From: Burkholderiaceae bacterium
Lineage (GTDB): Bacteria > Pseudomonadota > Gammaproteobacteria > Burkholderiales > Burkholderiaceae_E
DNA: 64,000 nucleotides
Assembly: GCA_016710525.1 (NCBI GenBank)
Contig: JADJVQ010000136.1
Coordinates: 61,731-125,730, forward strand
Reading direction: 5' to 3'
Below the pieces are notes generated by a model. That model saw nothing but the letters and a program-made list of their open reading frames with translations, searched no databases and was not told the DNA's origin. A program made the translations under genes and the position numbers. Positions 8,408 to 19,236 of the stretch are shown one piece after another; the stretch's first letter is position 1; every line of letters starts with the position of its first letter.

Positions 8408-11008
8408 TCAGAAGATTTCCCGCCTGATCAGGCTGTCGGTGCGCAGTCGCCCGAAGCTGGCCCTGACCAGCGGATCGCTGAGATAGTCGGGGGCGCTCGT
8501 CCACGGCCCCTGCAGCCAGGGGATCGCTGCCGACACGCCGGCCACCGGGCCCGCGACGGCGCAGCCCGTCCCCGAGGCTGCGTTCAGCCGCAGGCTGACG
8601 TCCACTCCGCCCGTTTTCGCCGCCACCGGGGCATTGAGCTGAACCGCGCCCTGGCCGCGCGAAGCTCGGCTCACCGTGGCCAGCGTGACGTCGCATGTGG
8701 CCAGACCGGCGCTCCAATTGGACATCACGACCGCGGCAGCCGGCGGCTGCAGGCAGCTGTCGCGGTGATTCCGATACCAGGCCGCACCGCTCCAGGCCTG
8801 CGCTTCGTACAACAGGTTCAACGGGCGCCGGCTGTCGCCGTGCGCATTGGACAGCTGCAGGCGGCCGTAGGTGAGCAGGTTGGCGCCCGCCGCATTGCCA
8901 CCCGTGAACTCGATGCCGGCCCCGGCCCCGTTGACGATCAGCGGCGTCAGCGCGTTGATGGTGCCGTTGCCGGCGACCCCCGCCTCGCTGGCGTCGGCCA
9001 GGCCGACCGTCGCCGAGATCACCGCATTGAACGGCGCAATCGGCGCCGAAGGCCGGGTGAACACGAAGCTGGCCGCGGTGCCGAAGGACAGGCTCCCCTG
9101 TCCGGCCCCGGTGGCGGCGAGCGCGACCGTCTGGCCGCTCACCGACAGCGCAGCGCCGACGGGCGCGTTGCTGCCCCAGGCCAATGAAACGGCCGAGGCT
9201 GCCAGCTTGAACAGGCTGCCCGCGTATTGCTGCATCGTCTGGCCACTGGCGTCCTGCGCGGTCACCGTGATCACCGGCGCCGTGGCCCAGGCGAAAGGCT
9301 GGCCGACCCAGGTGAAATTCCAGTCGCTGCGGGTCGTGCAGGCGCTGCCCTGCCCCGGTGCGAGGACCGGCACGTTGCTCAGGCTCAGCCCATAGCGGTC
9401 GGGCACGAAGCGCCCGATCACCGCGCTGGCCGAACTGATCAGACGTGAGGAAAGCGGCGTGCCGTCGAGGGCGTCGACAGCCGCGAAGGTGCTGTCCTGG
9501 GCACTCGCGCTGAACGAGCCGGCCTCCGAATAGGCCGCCGACACGCTGGAAACCGCGCCCGCGCTCACCGACAGCGGCGCGATCAGGCTGGCGGACGATG
9601 CCCCGGCGCAGGCCGTGGGCAGGCTGCAGGCGTCGAATACCAGCGACGGCGATCCGGTGTACCCGGTTGTGATCGCCCCCAGCGCGTTCAGCGCGTTGAA
9701 GGCCACCCGGAAGGGCCGGCCGGCGGCGTGCACATTGCCGCCGGTTGCCGATGCGTTGGCCAGACTGCGGGTGGAGCCCGCCGTTCGCCAGTCGGCATCG
9801 CTCGCCGCCGGCGCACTGAACGATGCGGGACGGATCGCAAAATTGTCGCTGGAGCAGCCGATCACCGGCGCACCGCTGGGCGGCGTATGGGTGACGCGAA
9901 TCCGCACGTCGCGCCACGCGTTGCTTTCGGTGAATCCCGTCACCGTCAGACGCCCCGCATTGAGCAGCCCGAACAGGCGCGTTCCCGCCAGGGTCTGGAT
10001 CACGGTCCAGGTGCTGCGGCATCCGGTTGTCGCGCTCAGCGCCCCGCTGTTGTCGCTGGCATTGAGGATGTCGATGGCCACCGCGCCGGTAAAGGTGGAC
10101 AGCAGCGCGGTGCGGGCGGTGTTCAGCGCGATCACATCCAGCGAGAACGCGGCCCCTGCCACCTTGGTCTGGATCGCGCCGGTCAGCAGGCCGGCGAGCG
10201 TGCTGGAGTCGAACACATTGAACCCGCCCGGCAGCGCCACCGCGCTCGGGTCATAGAAGCGAATCGCGGTCTTGTTCAGTGACCCGATGTTGGTATACGA
10301 CACGACCGCGTAGTTGGACGTCGTCACCTCCCAGCCGATCCGGGCCTTGCCGCCGCTGCGATTGACGGAGGGTCCGTACTGATAGATGAAGTCCCCGGAC
10401 TCGTTCAGGATGACTTGAAAGTTGAACAGGCTGTCGGTGGTGCTCCACTCCTCCACCGCTTCCCAGGTCACCACGAACTGCCGGTTGGGAGCCGCGCCAA
10501 TCGTGCGGTAGAACACCTTGCCCCCGCCGCTGTTCATATCGATGTCCGCGCCGTACACGCTCATCGTGCGCACCAGATTCGCGTCCGGATATGGATACGG
10601 ATACGTGCGCGGCGAGGTGGAGTTGGTGCCGTACCCGCAGAACGTATTGCTGAACTGCAGGCGGCCGTTGGTCATGATCCGGACGGTCGTGTACTTCGAG
10701 CCACCGAATAGGAAGGTGAAGCCCAGCGGCAGTTCGGCGGTCACGTCGTCGTCGCGGTCCGCCCCGCCGCCGGTGCACGCGGCCGCGCGCGACCAGGATG
10801 CCGTGCTGTGCCCGGATGTCGACACCCAGGCGTAGGTCGTCGACGCCTGCACGTAGCTCTGCGCCGAGGCCGCCAGTGTCCAGGCGAGCAGCAGCAAGCC
10901 GAACGCACAGCGCCCAAGCCCTGCCCAGCACCGGGAGACCAACCCAAGACACATCGTGCAGACACCCCAGGCCACGCGCTTGCGCGGCACATGATTGCTG
11001 TCCGTCAC
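8408..11008 (-). CDS. DUF6701 (MshQ-like) secreted protein
   Basis: An 866-residue exported protein. An N-terminal hydrophobic segment (about residues 32-48, GLLLLAWTLAASA-Q) is a probable signal peptide. The first third looks lectin/jelly-roll-like (FTFLFGGSKYTTVRIMTNG, then GADIDMNSGGG and WEAVEEW). The middle is Ala/Ser/Gly-rich beta sequence with spaced cysteines. The C-terminal DUF6701 region ends in DPLVRASFGRLRTDSLI, similar to the tail of MSHA pilus-locus MshQ proteins. A GTG at 11008 opens the frame; an ATG at 10954 is an alternative. No pilin or msh gene is nearby. A surface or adhesin role is inferred only from family. Confidence 0.78.
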   Translation of the reverse strand: MTDSNHVPRKRVAWGVCTMCLGLVSRCWAGLGRCAFGLLLLAWTLAASAQSYVQASTTYAWVSTSGHSTASWSRAAACTGGGADRDDDVTAELPLGFTFLFGGSKYTTVRIMTNGRLQFSNTFCGYGTNSTSPRTYPYPYPDANLVRTMSVYGADIDMNSGGGKVFYRTIGAAPNRQFVVTWEAVEEWSTTDSLFNFQVILNESGDFIYQYGPSVNRSGGKARIGWEVTTSNYAVVSYTNIGSLNKTAIRFYDPSAVALPGGFNVFDSSTLAGLLTGAIQTKVAGAAFSLDVIALNTARTALLSTFTGAVAIDILNASDNSGALSATTGCRSTWTVIQTLAGTRLFGLLNAGRLTVTGFTESNAWRDVRIRVTHTPPSGAPVIGCSSDNFAIRPASFSAPAASDADWRTAGSTRSLANASATGGNVHAAGRPFRVAFNALNALGAITTGYTGSPSLVFDACSLPTACAGASSASLIAPLSVSAGAVSSVSAAYSEAGSFSASAQDSTFAAVDALDGTPLSSRLISSASAVIGRFVPDRYGLSLSNVPVLAPGQGSACTTRSDWNFTWVGQPFAWATAPVITVTAQDASGQTMQQYAGSLFKLAASAVSLAWGSNAPVGAALSVSGQTVALAATGAGQGSLSFGTAASFVFTRPSAPIAPFNAVISATVGLADASEAGVAGNGTINALTPLIVNGAGAGIEFTGGNAAGANLLTYGRLQLSNAHGDSRRPLNLLYEAQAWSGAAWYRNHRDSCLQPPAAAVVMSNWSAGLATCDVTLATVSRASRGQGAVQLNAPVAAKTGGVDVSLRLNAASGTGCAVAGPVAGVSAAIPWLQGPWTSAPDYLSDPLVRASFGRLRTDSLIRREIF

Positions 11009-11394
11009 ATCGTAAGGTCACTGTCCGTGTGCGGCCCGGCGATCTGGGCGGGTGAACCTGAGCTTCTCTGCGTAACCCCTATCTTCGCCGCGCAGCCGCG
11101 CGTGGCGCGAAACCGCGAATGCCCCAGTGACGGGCGGCCCGCCCGCCGATGGCCGAGGCCAGCCGCCGCAGGCAGGCCAGCGCCGATCCGCGCCGGCTTC
11201 TCGGGGTGCCGACAGTTGCCAGGAGCAAAACCGACCCGCTTGATGATTGTCATCTCGCATTGCAGCCGCTTGCCGCAAACTCCGGTTTCGTCTGGCGCTG
11301 AGGGAGTTTTCGGCAACGGTGTCGCGGCCTGGGCCGGCCCCGCGGCGGGTCCTTTACAATCCGCGGGAACCCCCTATAACGGAGACTTTCCCAC
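11009..11394. other. Intergenic region between divergent genes
   Basis: A gap of 386 bases between the divergent DUF6701 and 3-hydroxyacyl-CoA dehydrogenase genes. A TACAAT box near 11355-11360 is a plausible -10 for the rightward gene, and GGAG-like sequence precedes its ATG. No ORF or RNA was recognised. Confidence 0.5.
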
Positions 11395-12933
11395 ATGAGT
11401 TTGGCCTTCTCGAAGATTGGTGTTGTCGGCGCTGGCGCAATGGGCCGCGGCATCGTGCAGCTGTTCGCCCAGGCAGGCAGCAGCGTCGTGCTGCACGACA
11501 CCCAGCCGGCGGCCATGCAGGCCGCCCTTGGCCACTTGAAAGACACCTTCGCCAAACTGGTCGAAAAGGGCAAGATCGAGGCCGATGCGGCCGCCCAGAC
11601 GCTGGCCCGGATTTCCACTGGTGAAACCCTCGCAGCGTTTGCGGGATGTGACCTGGTCATCGAAGCGATCGTCGAGCGCCTGGACATCAAGCAGACCCTG
11701 TTCAAGGCCCTCGAAGACGTGCTGAGTCCCGAGGCGGTGATCGTCACCAACACCTCATCGCTGTCGGTCACCGCCATTGCCGCCGCCTGCCGCCATCCGC
11801 AGCGGGTGGGCGGCTACCATTTCTTCAATCCGGTGCCGCTGATGCGCATCGTCGAAGTGATCGGCGGCCCGCGCACCGATCCGTCGGTGCTGACCCGGCT
11901 GAGCGACCTGGCTCGCGGCGCGGGCCACACCCCGGTGGTCTGCCAGGACACTCCGGGCTTCATCGTCAACCATGCCGGACGCGCCTTCGGGCCCGAGTCG
12001 CTCAAGGCGCTGGGTGAAGGTGTGACCGGCTATGCCGACATCGACCGCATCCTGCGCGAACACGTCCAGGTGGGGGGGCAGGGGTTCAAGCTTGGCCCGT
12101 TCGAACTGCTCGATCTCACCGGGCTCGATGTGTCGCATCCGGTGATGGAGTCCATCTATCACCAGTACTACGAAGAGGCGCGCTACAAACCCTCGGTGAT
12201 CGGCGCGCAGCGCCTGGCGGCCGGACTGCTCGGGCGCAAGGTGGGTGAAGGCTTCTACCGGTACAGCGGCGGCAATGTGGTCGCAGACCCAACGCTGCAG
12301 GAGGCCGCCGCGCCGGCGGCGCCCACCGGCGTGCGCGCGTGGGTCGCCCGTGGCGAGCACCAGGCCGGGGTGCGCAGCCTGCTCGAAGGCCTGGGCGCAA
12401 CCATCGACAACGGTGCGCAGCCCTCACCCGACTCGCTGATCGTGCTGACCCCGCTGGGCATCGACGCGACCGAGGCCTCGCGCGGGCTCGATGCACGCCG
12501 CGTCGTCGCTCTCGACACCCTGATGCCCTTCGGCCTGCGGGCCTGCAAGCGGCGCGTGATCATGACCACTCCGGCCACCGAGGCGGCATGGCGCGATCGC
12601 GCCCACGGCCTGTTTGCCGCGGACGGCGCGCGTGTCAGCGTGCTGCGCGACAGCCCCGGCTTCATCTCGCAGCGGGTACTCGCGATGATCGTCGCGGTCG
12701 GCACCGAGATCGCCCAGCAGCGCGTCGCCGCACCCGCCGACATCGACACCGCGGTCCGACTGGGCCTGGGTTACCCGGCCGGCCCGCTCACCCTGGGCGA
12801 CCGGATCGGTCCCTCGCGCATCCTCGAAATCCTCGAGGGCATGCACAAGGTGACGGCCGACCCCCGATACCGCCCCAGTGCCTGGCTGCGCCGCCGCGCC
12901 CAGCTCGGCCTGTCATTGCTCAACGACGACTGA
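11395..12933 (+). CDS. 3-hydroxyacyl-CoA dehydrogenase (PaaH-like)
   Basis: A cytosolic NAD-dependent dehydrogenase of 512 residues that oxidises 3-hydroxyacyl-CoA in beta-oxidation or a related degradation route. The Rossmann motif GVVGAGAMGRGI is at the N-terminus, followed by VIEAIVERLDIKQ, NTSSLSVT and the HFFNPVPLMRIVEV signature. There are two C-terminal 3HCDH domains (around residues 185-285 and 410-505), as in PaaH/FadB-type proteins without the hydratase domain. The neighbours (phosphotransferase-like protein, acyl-CoA dehydrogenase) support fatty-acid catabolism. The exact substrate is not assignable; no paa genes are present. Confidence 0.87.
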   Translation: MSLAFSKIGVVGAGAMGRGIVQLFAQAGSSVVLHDTQPAAMQAALGHLKDTFAKLVEKGKIEADAAAQTLARISTGETLAAFAGCDLVIEAIVERLDIKQTLFKALEDVLSPEAVIVTNTSSLSVTAIAAACRHPQRVGGYHFFNPVPLMRIVEVIGGPRTDPSVLTRLSDLARGAGHTPVVCQDTPGFIVNHAGRAFGPESLKALGEGVTGYADIDRILREHVQVGGQGFKLGPFELLDLTGLDVSHPVMESIYHQYYEEARYKPSVIGAQRLAAGLLGRKVGEGFYRYSGGNVVADPTLQEAAAPAAPTGVRAWVARGEHQAGVRSLLEGLGATIDNGAQPSPDSLIVLTPLGIDATEASRGLDARRVVALDTLMPFGLRACKRRVIMTTPATEAAWRDRAHGLFAADGARVSVLRDSPGFISQRVLAMIVAVGTEIAQQRVAAPADIDTAVRLGLGYPAGPLTLGDRIGPSRILEILEGMHKVTADPRYRPSAWLRRRAQLGLSLLNDD

Positions 12934-12982
12934 CGCGCCGCTCGAGCGCGCATCGCACCACCCAAGCCATCCAGGAGGCCAC

Positions 12983-14059
12983 TTGACCGATTCAGCACAA
13001 GACTTCGCGGGGACGATGCCGGTCCCCGACCGACACCTGTTCGACACCGCTGCGCTGCAGTCCTATCTGGCGCAGCACCTGCCCGACTTCAAGGGCCCGC
13101 TCAGCGTCGAGTCCTTCAAGGGCGGGCAGTCCAATCCCACCTACAAGCTGATCACGCCGACGCGCAACTACGTGATGCGCTCCAAACCCGGACCGGTGGC
13201 ACGCCTGCAACCCTCGGCACATGCCATCGAGCGCGAATACCGGGTGATCGGAGCGCTGGGCAAAGCGGGCCTGCCGGTGCCCGAAGTGTATTGCCTGTGC
13301 GACGACGAATCCGTCATCGGCCGCGCGTTTTATGTCATGCAGTGCATGGACGGCCGGGTGCTGTGGGATCAGGGCCTGGCCGGTTTCGCCAACAGCGAGC
13401 GCGCCGCCATCTATGACGAAATGAACCGCGTGATGGCCGCGCTGCACAACGTCGACTACAACGCGGCCGCGCTGGGCGACTTCGGGCGGCCCGGCAATTA
13501 TTTCAGCCGCCAGATCTCGCGCTGGAGCAAGCAGTACCAGGTCACCGAGACCGAACACATCGAGGCGATGAACAAGCTGATCGAGTTTCTTCCCGGCGCG
13601 ATTCCGCCCGGCGACGAAGCGACGGTCGTGCACGGCGACTACCGGCTCGACAACCTGATGTTCCACCCCTCCGAGCCGCGCATCATCGCAATCCTCGACT
13701 GGGAGCTCGCCACAATCGGCCACCCACTGGCCGATTTTTCGTACCACTGCATGTCCTGGCACATCGAACCCGGCGCCTTTCGCGGCATCGCCGGCCTGGA
13801 TCTCGCCAGCCTGGGCATCCCGGACGAACAGTCGTACATCCGGCGCTATTGCGAACGCACCGGACGCGATCCGGCCAAGGTGGTCGAGCACTGGGACTTC
13901 TACATCGCCTACAACATGTTCCGGCTGGCCGGCATCCTGCAGGGGATCATGAAACGCTACGTCGACGGCACCGCCGCCAGTGCGCACGCCGCCGACGCCG
14001 GCATGCGGGCCAAGTCCCTGGCCGAGATCGGCTGGCGCTACGCGCAGCGCATCGCCTGA
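12983..14059 (+). CDS. Phosphotransferase family protein (ACAD10/11-like APH fold)
   Basis: An aminoglycoside-phosphotransferase-fold protein (358 residues) of the type found beside acyl-CoA dehydrogenases, homologous to the N-terminal domain of ACAD10/11. The kinase-like motifs are clear: the catalytic loop VVHGDYRLDNLMFH and the metal-binding DWELATIGHPLADF. I start at the TTG at 12983 because AGGAGG lies at 12973-12978; an ATG at 13016 is the alternative. In animals ACAD10/11 phosphorylate 4-hydroxyacyl-CoAs, so a comparable role in hydroxy-acid breakdown is possible but inferred. The gene fits the flanking beta-oxidation genes in direction and spacing. Confidence 0.83.
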   Translation: MTDSAQDFAGTMPVPDRHLFDTAALQSYLAQHLPDFKGPLSVESFKGGQSNPTYKLITPTRNYVMRSKPGPVARLQPSAHAIEREYRVIGALGKAGLPVPEVYCLCDDESVIGRAFYVMQCMDGRVLWDQGLAGFANSERAAIYDEMNRVMAALHNVDYNAAALGDFGRPGNYFSRQISRWSKQYQVTETEHIEAMNKLIEFLPGAIPPGDEATVVHGDYRLDNLMFHPSEPRIIAILDWELATIGHPLADFSYHCMSWHIEPGAFRGIAGLDLASLGIPDEQSYIRRYCERTGRDPAKVVEHWDFYIAYNMFRLAGILQGIMKRYVDGTAASAHAADAGMRAKSLAEIGWRYAQRIA

Positions 14060-14166
14060 TCCACGCCATGGTCCCTGTCGGTTAACCCCTTTTTCGTGCA
14101 GCCCCGATCGGCGCCAGTCCGGCTGGCGCAACTTTCTTGAACACCCACGACCGACAAGGAGAGACC

Positions 14167-15435
<1,269 letters not shown>

Positions 15436-15503
15436 CCCGCGCACAATGATCGCCCGCGGTGCCCGGCTCCGCGGGCAGGCGCCGCGAGCGGCGCCGTCTG
15501 ATC

Positions 15504-15534
15504 GGGCCGCGCCCTGCGCGGCCCGCATTTTTTT
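15504..15534 (+). terminator. Rho-independent terminator after the acyl-CoA dehydrogenase
   Basis: GGGCCGCGC (15504-15512), loop CCT, then the complement GCGCGGCCC (15516-15524), followed by GCA and seven T residues (15528-15534). It is a nine-base-pair GC-rich stem with a T-tract, ending the beta-oxidation unit before the glutathione S-transferase gene. Confidence 0.88.
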
Positions 15535-15551
15535 GTCCCGAAGGATGTCGG

Positions 15552-16189
15552 ATGATCGATCTGTACACCTGGCCGACACCGCTCGGCCATCAAGTCCACA
15601 TCATGCTCGAAGAGTGCCGCCTGCCCTATGCGGTGCATGCGGTGGACATTGCCGCAGACGTGCCATGCACCGCGGAACTTCTGGCGATCAGCCCTAACGG
15701 GACAGTCCCGGCGCTGCTCGACAGCGACGGGCCCGACGGCAAGCCGATGGCTCTGTTCGAATCCGGCGCAATCCTCATGTACCTGGCCGGCAAGACAGGG
15801 CGTTTGCTGCCGCGCTCGGTCCGCGGCCGCTACGAGATGCTGCAATGGCTGATGTTCCAGGCGGCACGCTTGGGGCCGACAATGGCTCAGGCCCGGCACT
15901 TGCGCCAGTCCACTGCCGACCCGACTCCCGACGTCATCGATCGCCGCATCCGGGAGCCAGGCAGCTGTACGCTGCGATCGATCGTGAACTGGCCCGGACG
16001 GGCGCGTTCATCGCCGGCAGGCAGTACACCATCGCCGATATCGCCATCTTTCCGTGGCTGGGCTCGCGCGCCAACGCGGAACTCGACCTGGACGACTTCG
16101 AGCACCTCAGGCGCTGGCGCGACATGCTCGAGCGCCGTCCCGCGATGCGCCGCGCGCTTGGCGTCCTGGCCGAGCACCGCCCCCGATGA
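15552..16189 (+). CDS. Glutathione S-transferase family protein, frameshifted
   Basis: A cytosolic GST of about 212 residues in two frames. The N-terminal thioredoxin domain (IDLYTWPTPLGHQVHIMLEE, the cis-Pro segment NGTVPALLD, then ESGAILMYLA) is read from the ATG at 15552. The C-terminal helical domain (GRQYTIADIAIFPW) is in another frame. One missing base near 15954-15956, at CGG-GA-GCC, would restore RIREARQLYAAIDREL. The stop overlaps the next ATG (16186). Either a pseudogene or, more likely given the other indels in this window, a sequence error. It resembles YfcG/Ure2-like GSTs. Confidence 0.8.
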
Positions 16190-17085
16190 CCGACACCCGC
16201 AAGACCCGGCTCGATGGCCTGGCGGTCTCCCTGATCCTGATCTGCTGTGTGATCTGGGGATTGAACCAGGTCATCGTCAAGATGACGCTGCCGGTGGTGC
16301 CGCCGCTGATGCAGGGAGCGCTTCGCTCGGCACTCGCCGCCGTCCTGGTCGGCCTGTGGGCCCGCCATCGCGGCATCGGCCTGCTCCAGCCCGATGGCGT
16401 CAATCGCGCGGGTGTCATCGCCGGCGCACTGTTCGCGCTGGAGTTCTGCTGTGTCTATTGGGGCCTTCAGTACACCAGCGCGTCGCGGGCCATCGTTTTT
16501 CTGTACCTGGCGCCCTTCATCGTGGCGCTGGGCATGCCCTTCATCTCGGCCAGCGAGCGGCTTCGCCCGACGCAGATCGCGGGCCTGTGCCTGGCCTTCG
16601 GCGCGCTGGCTCTGGCCTTTCGCGACGGCCTGGTCGGCCCGGCATCCCAGCCATCGCGCCAGTGGCTGGGCGATTGCCTGTCGGTCGTCGCGGCGGCGTT
16701 CTGGGGACTGACCACGTTGTGGATTCGCGCCACGCCCCTGGCCACGGCCACACCCGAGCGAACCCTGTTCCTGCAGCTTGCCGTGTCGGCTCCGATCATG
16801 GCCCTGGCCTCCGTGCTCGCGGGCGAGCCGTTGCCGCAGCTGGCGTCCGCTCTGGCCTGGGGATCGCTCGGGTACCAGTCGGCGGTGATCGCCTTCGCCA
16901 GTTACCTGACGTGGTTCTGGCTGCTGCGCCACTACCCGGCCACGCGGGTCTCGGCGTTCACCTTTCTCACGCCGGTGCTCGGCCTGGTGGCCGGCGTCGT
17001 GCTGCTGGACGAGTCGCTGTCGGTGCCGATGCTGATCGGCCTGTTCGGTGTGGCGGCAGGGCTGTGGCTGGTCAATCGGCGCTGA
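16186..17085 (+). CDS. EamA/DMT-superfamily transporter
   Basis: An inner-membrane protein of 299 residues with ten predicted hydrophobic segments in two EamA repeats, for example SLILICCVIWGLNQVIVK at the start and GLVAGVVLLDESLSVPMLIG near the end. The conserved repeat features E-R-L-R-P and the terminal LDESLSVPMLIG-GLWLVNRR are typical of metabolite or amino-acid exporters of the DMT family. The ATG at 16186 overlaps the preceding stop, so it is coupled to the GST gene. Substrate unknown. Confidence 0.88.
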   Translation: MTDTRKTRLDGLAVSLILICCVIWGLNQVIVKMTLPVVPPLMQGALRSALAAVLVGLWARHRGIGLLQPDGVNRAGVIAGALFALEFCCVYWGLQYTSASRAIVFLYLAPFIVALGMPFISASERLRPTQIAGLCLAFGALALAFRDGLVGPASQPSRQWLGDCLSVVAAAFWGLTTLWIRATPLATATPERTLFLQLAVSAPIMALASVLAGEPLPQLASALAWGSLGYQSAVIAFASYLTWFWLLRHYPATRVSAFTFLTPVLGLVAGVVLLDESLSVPMLIGLFGVAAGLWLVNRR

Positions 17086-17137
17086 GGATCGGACCAGAAC
17101 CACGGCGCCCTGCCCTTCCCTGGGCCCCGCGGGCCCT

Positions 17138-18628
17138 CTACTGCCCCTTGAGCACCGCCGCCCGCTTCGGCCAAAGCCCGGCGATCAGGATCAGCGCGGC
17201 GGCTACGGCGAAGCCGGTGGACAACCCGCTGTGCAGGAAGATGCGGGGGTCGCCATCTGAGATGGCCAGCGCCTGGCGCACCGAGCGCTCGAAGATCGGG
17301 CCCAGCACATAAGCGAGGATCACGATGCCCAGGTCGAAGCCCTGGCGGCGCAGGAAGTAGCCGACGAAACCGAATACCACGGCGACCAGCACGTCGGCCG
17401 GGTTGCCGCTGTTCGAGTACACGCCGACCAGGCAGACGATCAGGATCATCGGCGTCAGGTACACCCGCGGAATGTCCAGGATGCGCACGAACAGCCCGAT
17501 CAGCGGCAGGTTCAGGATCAGCAGCATGATGTTGCCGATGTACATGCTGGCGACCACGCCCCAGAACACCTCCGGCTGGCGCTCCAGGATGGTCGGCCCC
17601 GGCGTGACGCCGTGGATCATGAACGCGCCCAGCAGCAGCGCGGTGATCGCATTGGCCGGAATGCCCATGCACAACAGCGGCACGAAAGCCCCGGTGGTGC
17701 CGGCATTGTTGGCGGCTTCGGGACCGGCCAGTCCTTCGACCGCGCCTTTGCCGAATTCCTCCGGATGTTTGGACAGCTTTCGCTCCACCGCGTACGAAAG
17801 GAACGACGCGATGACCGCGCCGCCGCCGGGCAGCAGTCCGACCATGAAACCCAGCACCGTGCCTCGGCCGATCGGCCCGACCGAGCGGCGCGCCTCTTCG
17901 CGGGTCGGCATGAAGCCGAGCAGGCCCTTGGGCGGGGTCAGGATCTTGAGTTCGTCCTCGGTGCGCCGGGCCATGAACAGCACCTCGGACAAACCGAACA
18001 GCCCGATCGCCAGCGGCACGAGATTCACGCCATCGCCCAGCGCCATGATGTTGAAAGTCAGGCGCGGCGTCATGTTCATCGGGTCGGCACCGATGGTGCC
18101 CAGCAGCAGCCCGAATGCGGCCATCAGCAGCGCGCGTGCCAGTGACCCGCCCGACATGTAGGTGACCATCGACAGGCCGGCGAGCATCATCATCGCGTAC
18201 TCGGATGGACCGAAAGCCAGCACCAGCTTGGCCAGCGGCGGCGACAGGAAGGTGATCGCCACCACGCCGATCGTGCCGGCCACGAACGAGCCCACGCCGG
18301 CAATGCACAGTGCCGCGCCGGCGCGGCCCTTGCGCGCCATCTCGTAGCCGTCCAGGCAGGTGACCACCGACGACGCTTCGCCGGGAATGCGCATCAGCAC
18401 AGAGGTCACGGTGCCGCCGTAGGCCACCCCGTAGTAGATGCCCGACAGCATGATGATCGCCGACGTGACGTCCATCTTGAACGTGATCGGCAGCAGGATC
18501 GCGATGGTGGTCAGCGGGCCCAGGCCGGGCAGGATGCCGACCACGGTGCCCAGGAAGGCTCCGATGAAGCAATAGAGCAGGTTGGCCGGCGTCATCACGA
18601 CGGCGAAACCGTTCAGCAAGGCATCCAT
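17138..18628 (-). CDS. tctA: Tripartite tricarboxylate transporter large membrane subunit TctA
   Basis: The 496-residue channel subunit of a TTT transporter. The diagnostic motif GILPGLGPLTTIAILLP lies near residue 33, followed by GIYYGVAYGGTVTSVLM and IPGEASSV, and later a second GLLPGGGAVIASFLSY and TGAFVPLLCMGIP. About twelve hydrophobic segments are visible. The ATG at 18628 gives the conserved start MDALLNGF; the frame continues upstream without family similarity. It is the third gene of the unit tctC-tctB-tctA. The substrate is a carboxylate in the family; which one is not readable. Confidence 0.93.
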   Translation of the reverse strand: MDALLNGFAVVMTPANLLYCFIGAFLGTVVGILPGLGPLTTIAILLPITFKMDVTSAIIMLSGIYYGVAYGGTVTSVLMRIPGEASSVVTCLDGYEMARKGRAGAALCIAGVGSFVAGTIGVVAITFLSPPLAKLVLAFGPSEYAMMMLAGLSMVTYMSGGSLARALLMAAFGLLLGTIGADPMNMTPRLTFNIMALGDGVNLVPLAIGLFGLSEVLFMARRTEDELKILTPPKGLLGFMPTREEARRSVGPIGRGTVLGFMVGLLPGGGAVIASFLSYAVERKLSKHPEEFGKGAVEGLAGPEAANNAGTTGAFVPLLCMGIPANAITALLLGAFMIHGVTPGPTILERQPEVFWGVVASMYIGNIMLLILNLPLIGLFVRILDIPRVYLTPMILIVCLVGVYSNSGNPADVLVAVVFGFVGYFLRRQGFDLGIVILAYVLGPIFERSVRQALAISDGDPRIFLHSGLSTGFAVAAALILIAGLWPKRAAVLKGQ

Positions 18629-18687
18629 GGGGCAGAGATTCCGGTGGGGGTCCGAGCCGAGTTGGCGCAGCGGGGGGCAATGGCCCG

Positions 18688-19236
18688 TCAGCGAACCAGT
18701 GAGAAGAACGCGCGCTCGATGGGACTGCTGGGCAGGTCGACGCGCAGCAGCCAGCCGAACCCGATCAGCCCGATCGCCGCGCACGCCAGGCCGTAGACGA
18801 TGGCAGCGCCCCAGCTGCGACCTTCGGCGAACCGGACGATCAGCACCGACACCGCGACCGCGGTGATCGTGAAACCCGCGAACGCCGAACCCGCGGTCAG
18901 CACCAGCAGGCTCGCCACATAGATGGCGAAGCTGCGGCGGGTCTGTTGCCGGGTGGCCTGATCGATGAGCTCGGTGTCGCCGTCTTCGGTCGACGCCGCC
19001 CGCCCCGGCCAGATCAGCACGATCAGCGCCAGGGCGACGAACACGACCGACACGATCATCGGGAACAGCCCGGGGCCGGGGCCGTCGAAGCTCCAGCGCT
19101 CCAGACGGGACGACTGCCAAAGCCCGACCAGCGCGAGCGCCAGCAGCGCGAGCGTTGCCAGCCGCGCGCCGGTCTTCAGGGCCGAGCCGGCCGGCGGCGC
19201 GTCCGGCACGGCCGCCGGGCTGCCCGCCGCGTTCAT
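18688..19236 (-). CDS. tctB: Tripartite tricarboxylate transporter small membrane subunit TctB
   Basis: The 182-residue small membrane subunit of a TTT transporter with four hydrophobic segments: LATLALLALALVGLW, GLFPMIVSVVFVALALIVLI, FAIYVASLLVLTAGSAFAG and IVYGLACAAIGLIGFGWLL. The G-P-G-L-F-P segment after the first helix is characteristic of TctB. Its ATG overlaps the tctC stop (ATGA at 19233-19236), showing coupling; tctA follows after 59 bases. Confidence 0.88.
   Translation of the reverse strand: MNAAGSPAAVPDAPPAGSALKTGARLATLALLALALVGLWQSSRLERWSFDGPGPGLFPMIVSVVFVALALIVLIWPGRAASTEDGDTELIDQATRQQTRRSFAIYVASLLVLTAGSAFAGFTITAVAVSVLIVRFAEGRSWGAAIVYGLACAAIGLIGFGWLLRVDLPSSPIERAFFSLVR

Noticed and set aside
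7484..9187. 567-residue ORF on the + strand
   Set aside because: Antisense to the Bug receptor and DUF6701 genes with shadow-like composition.
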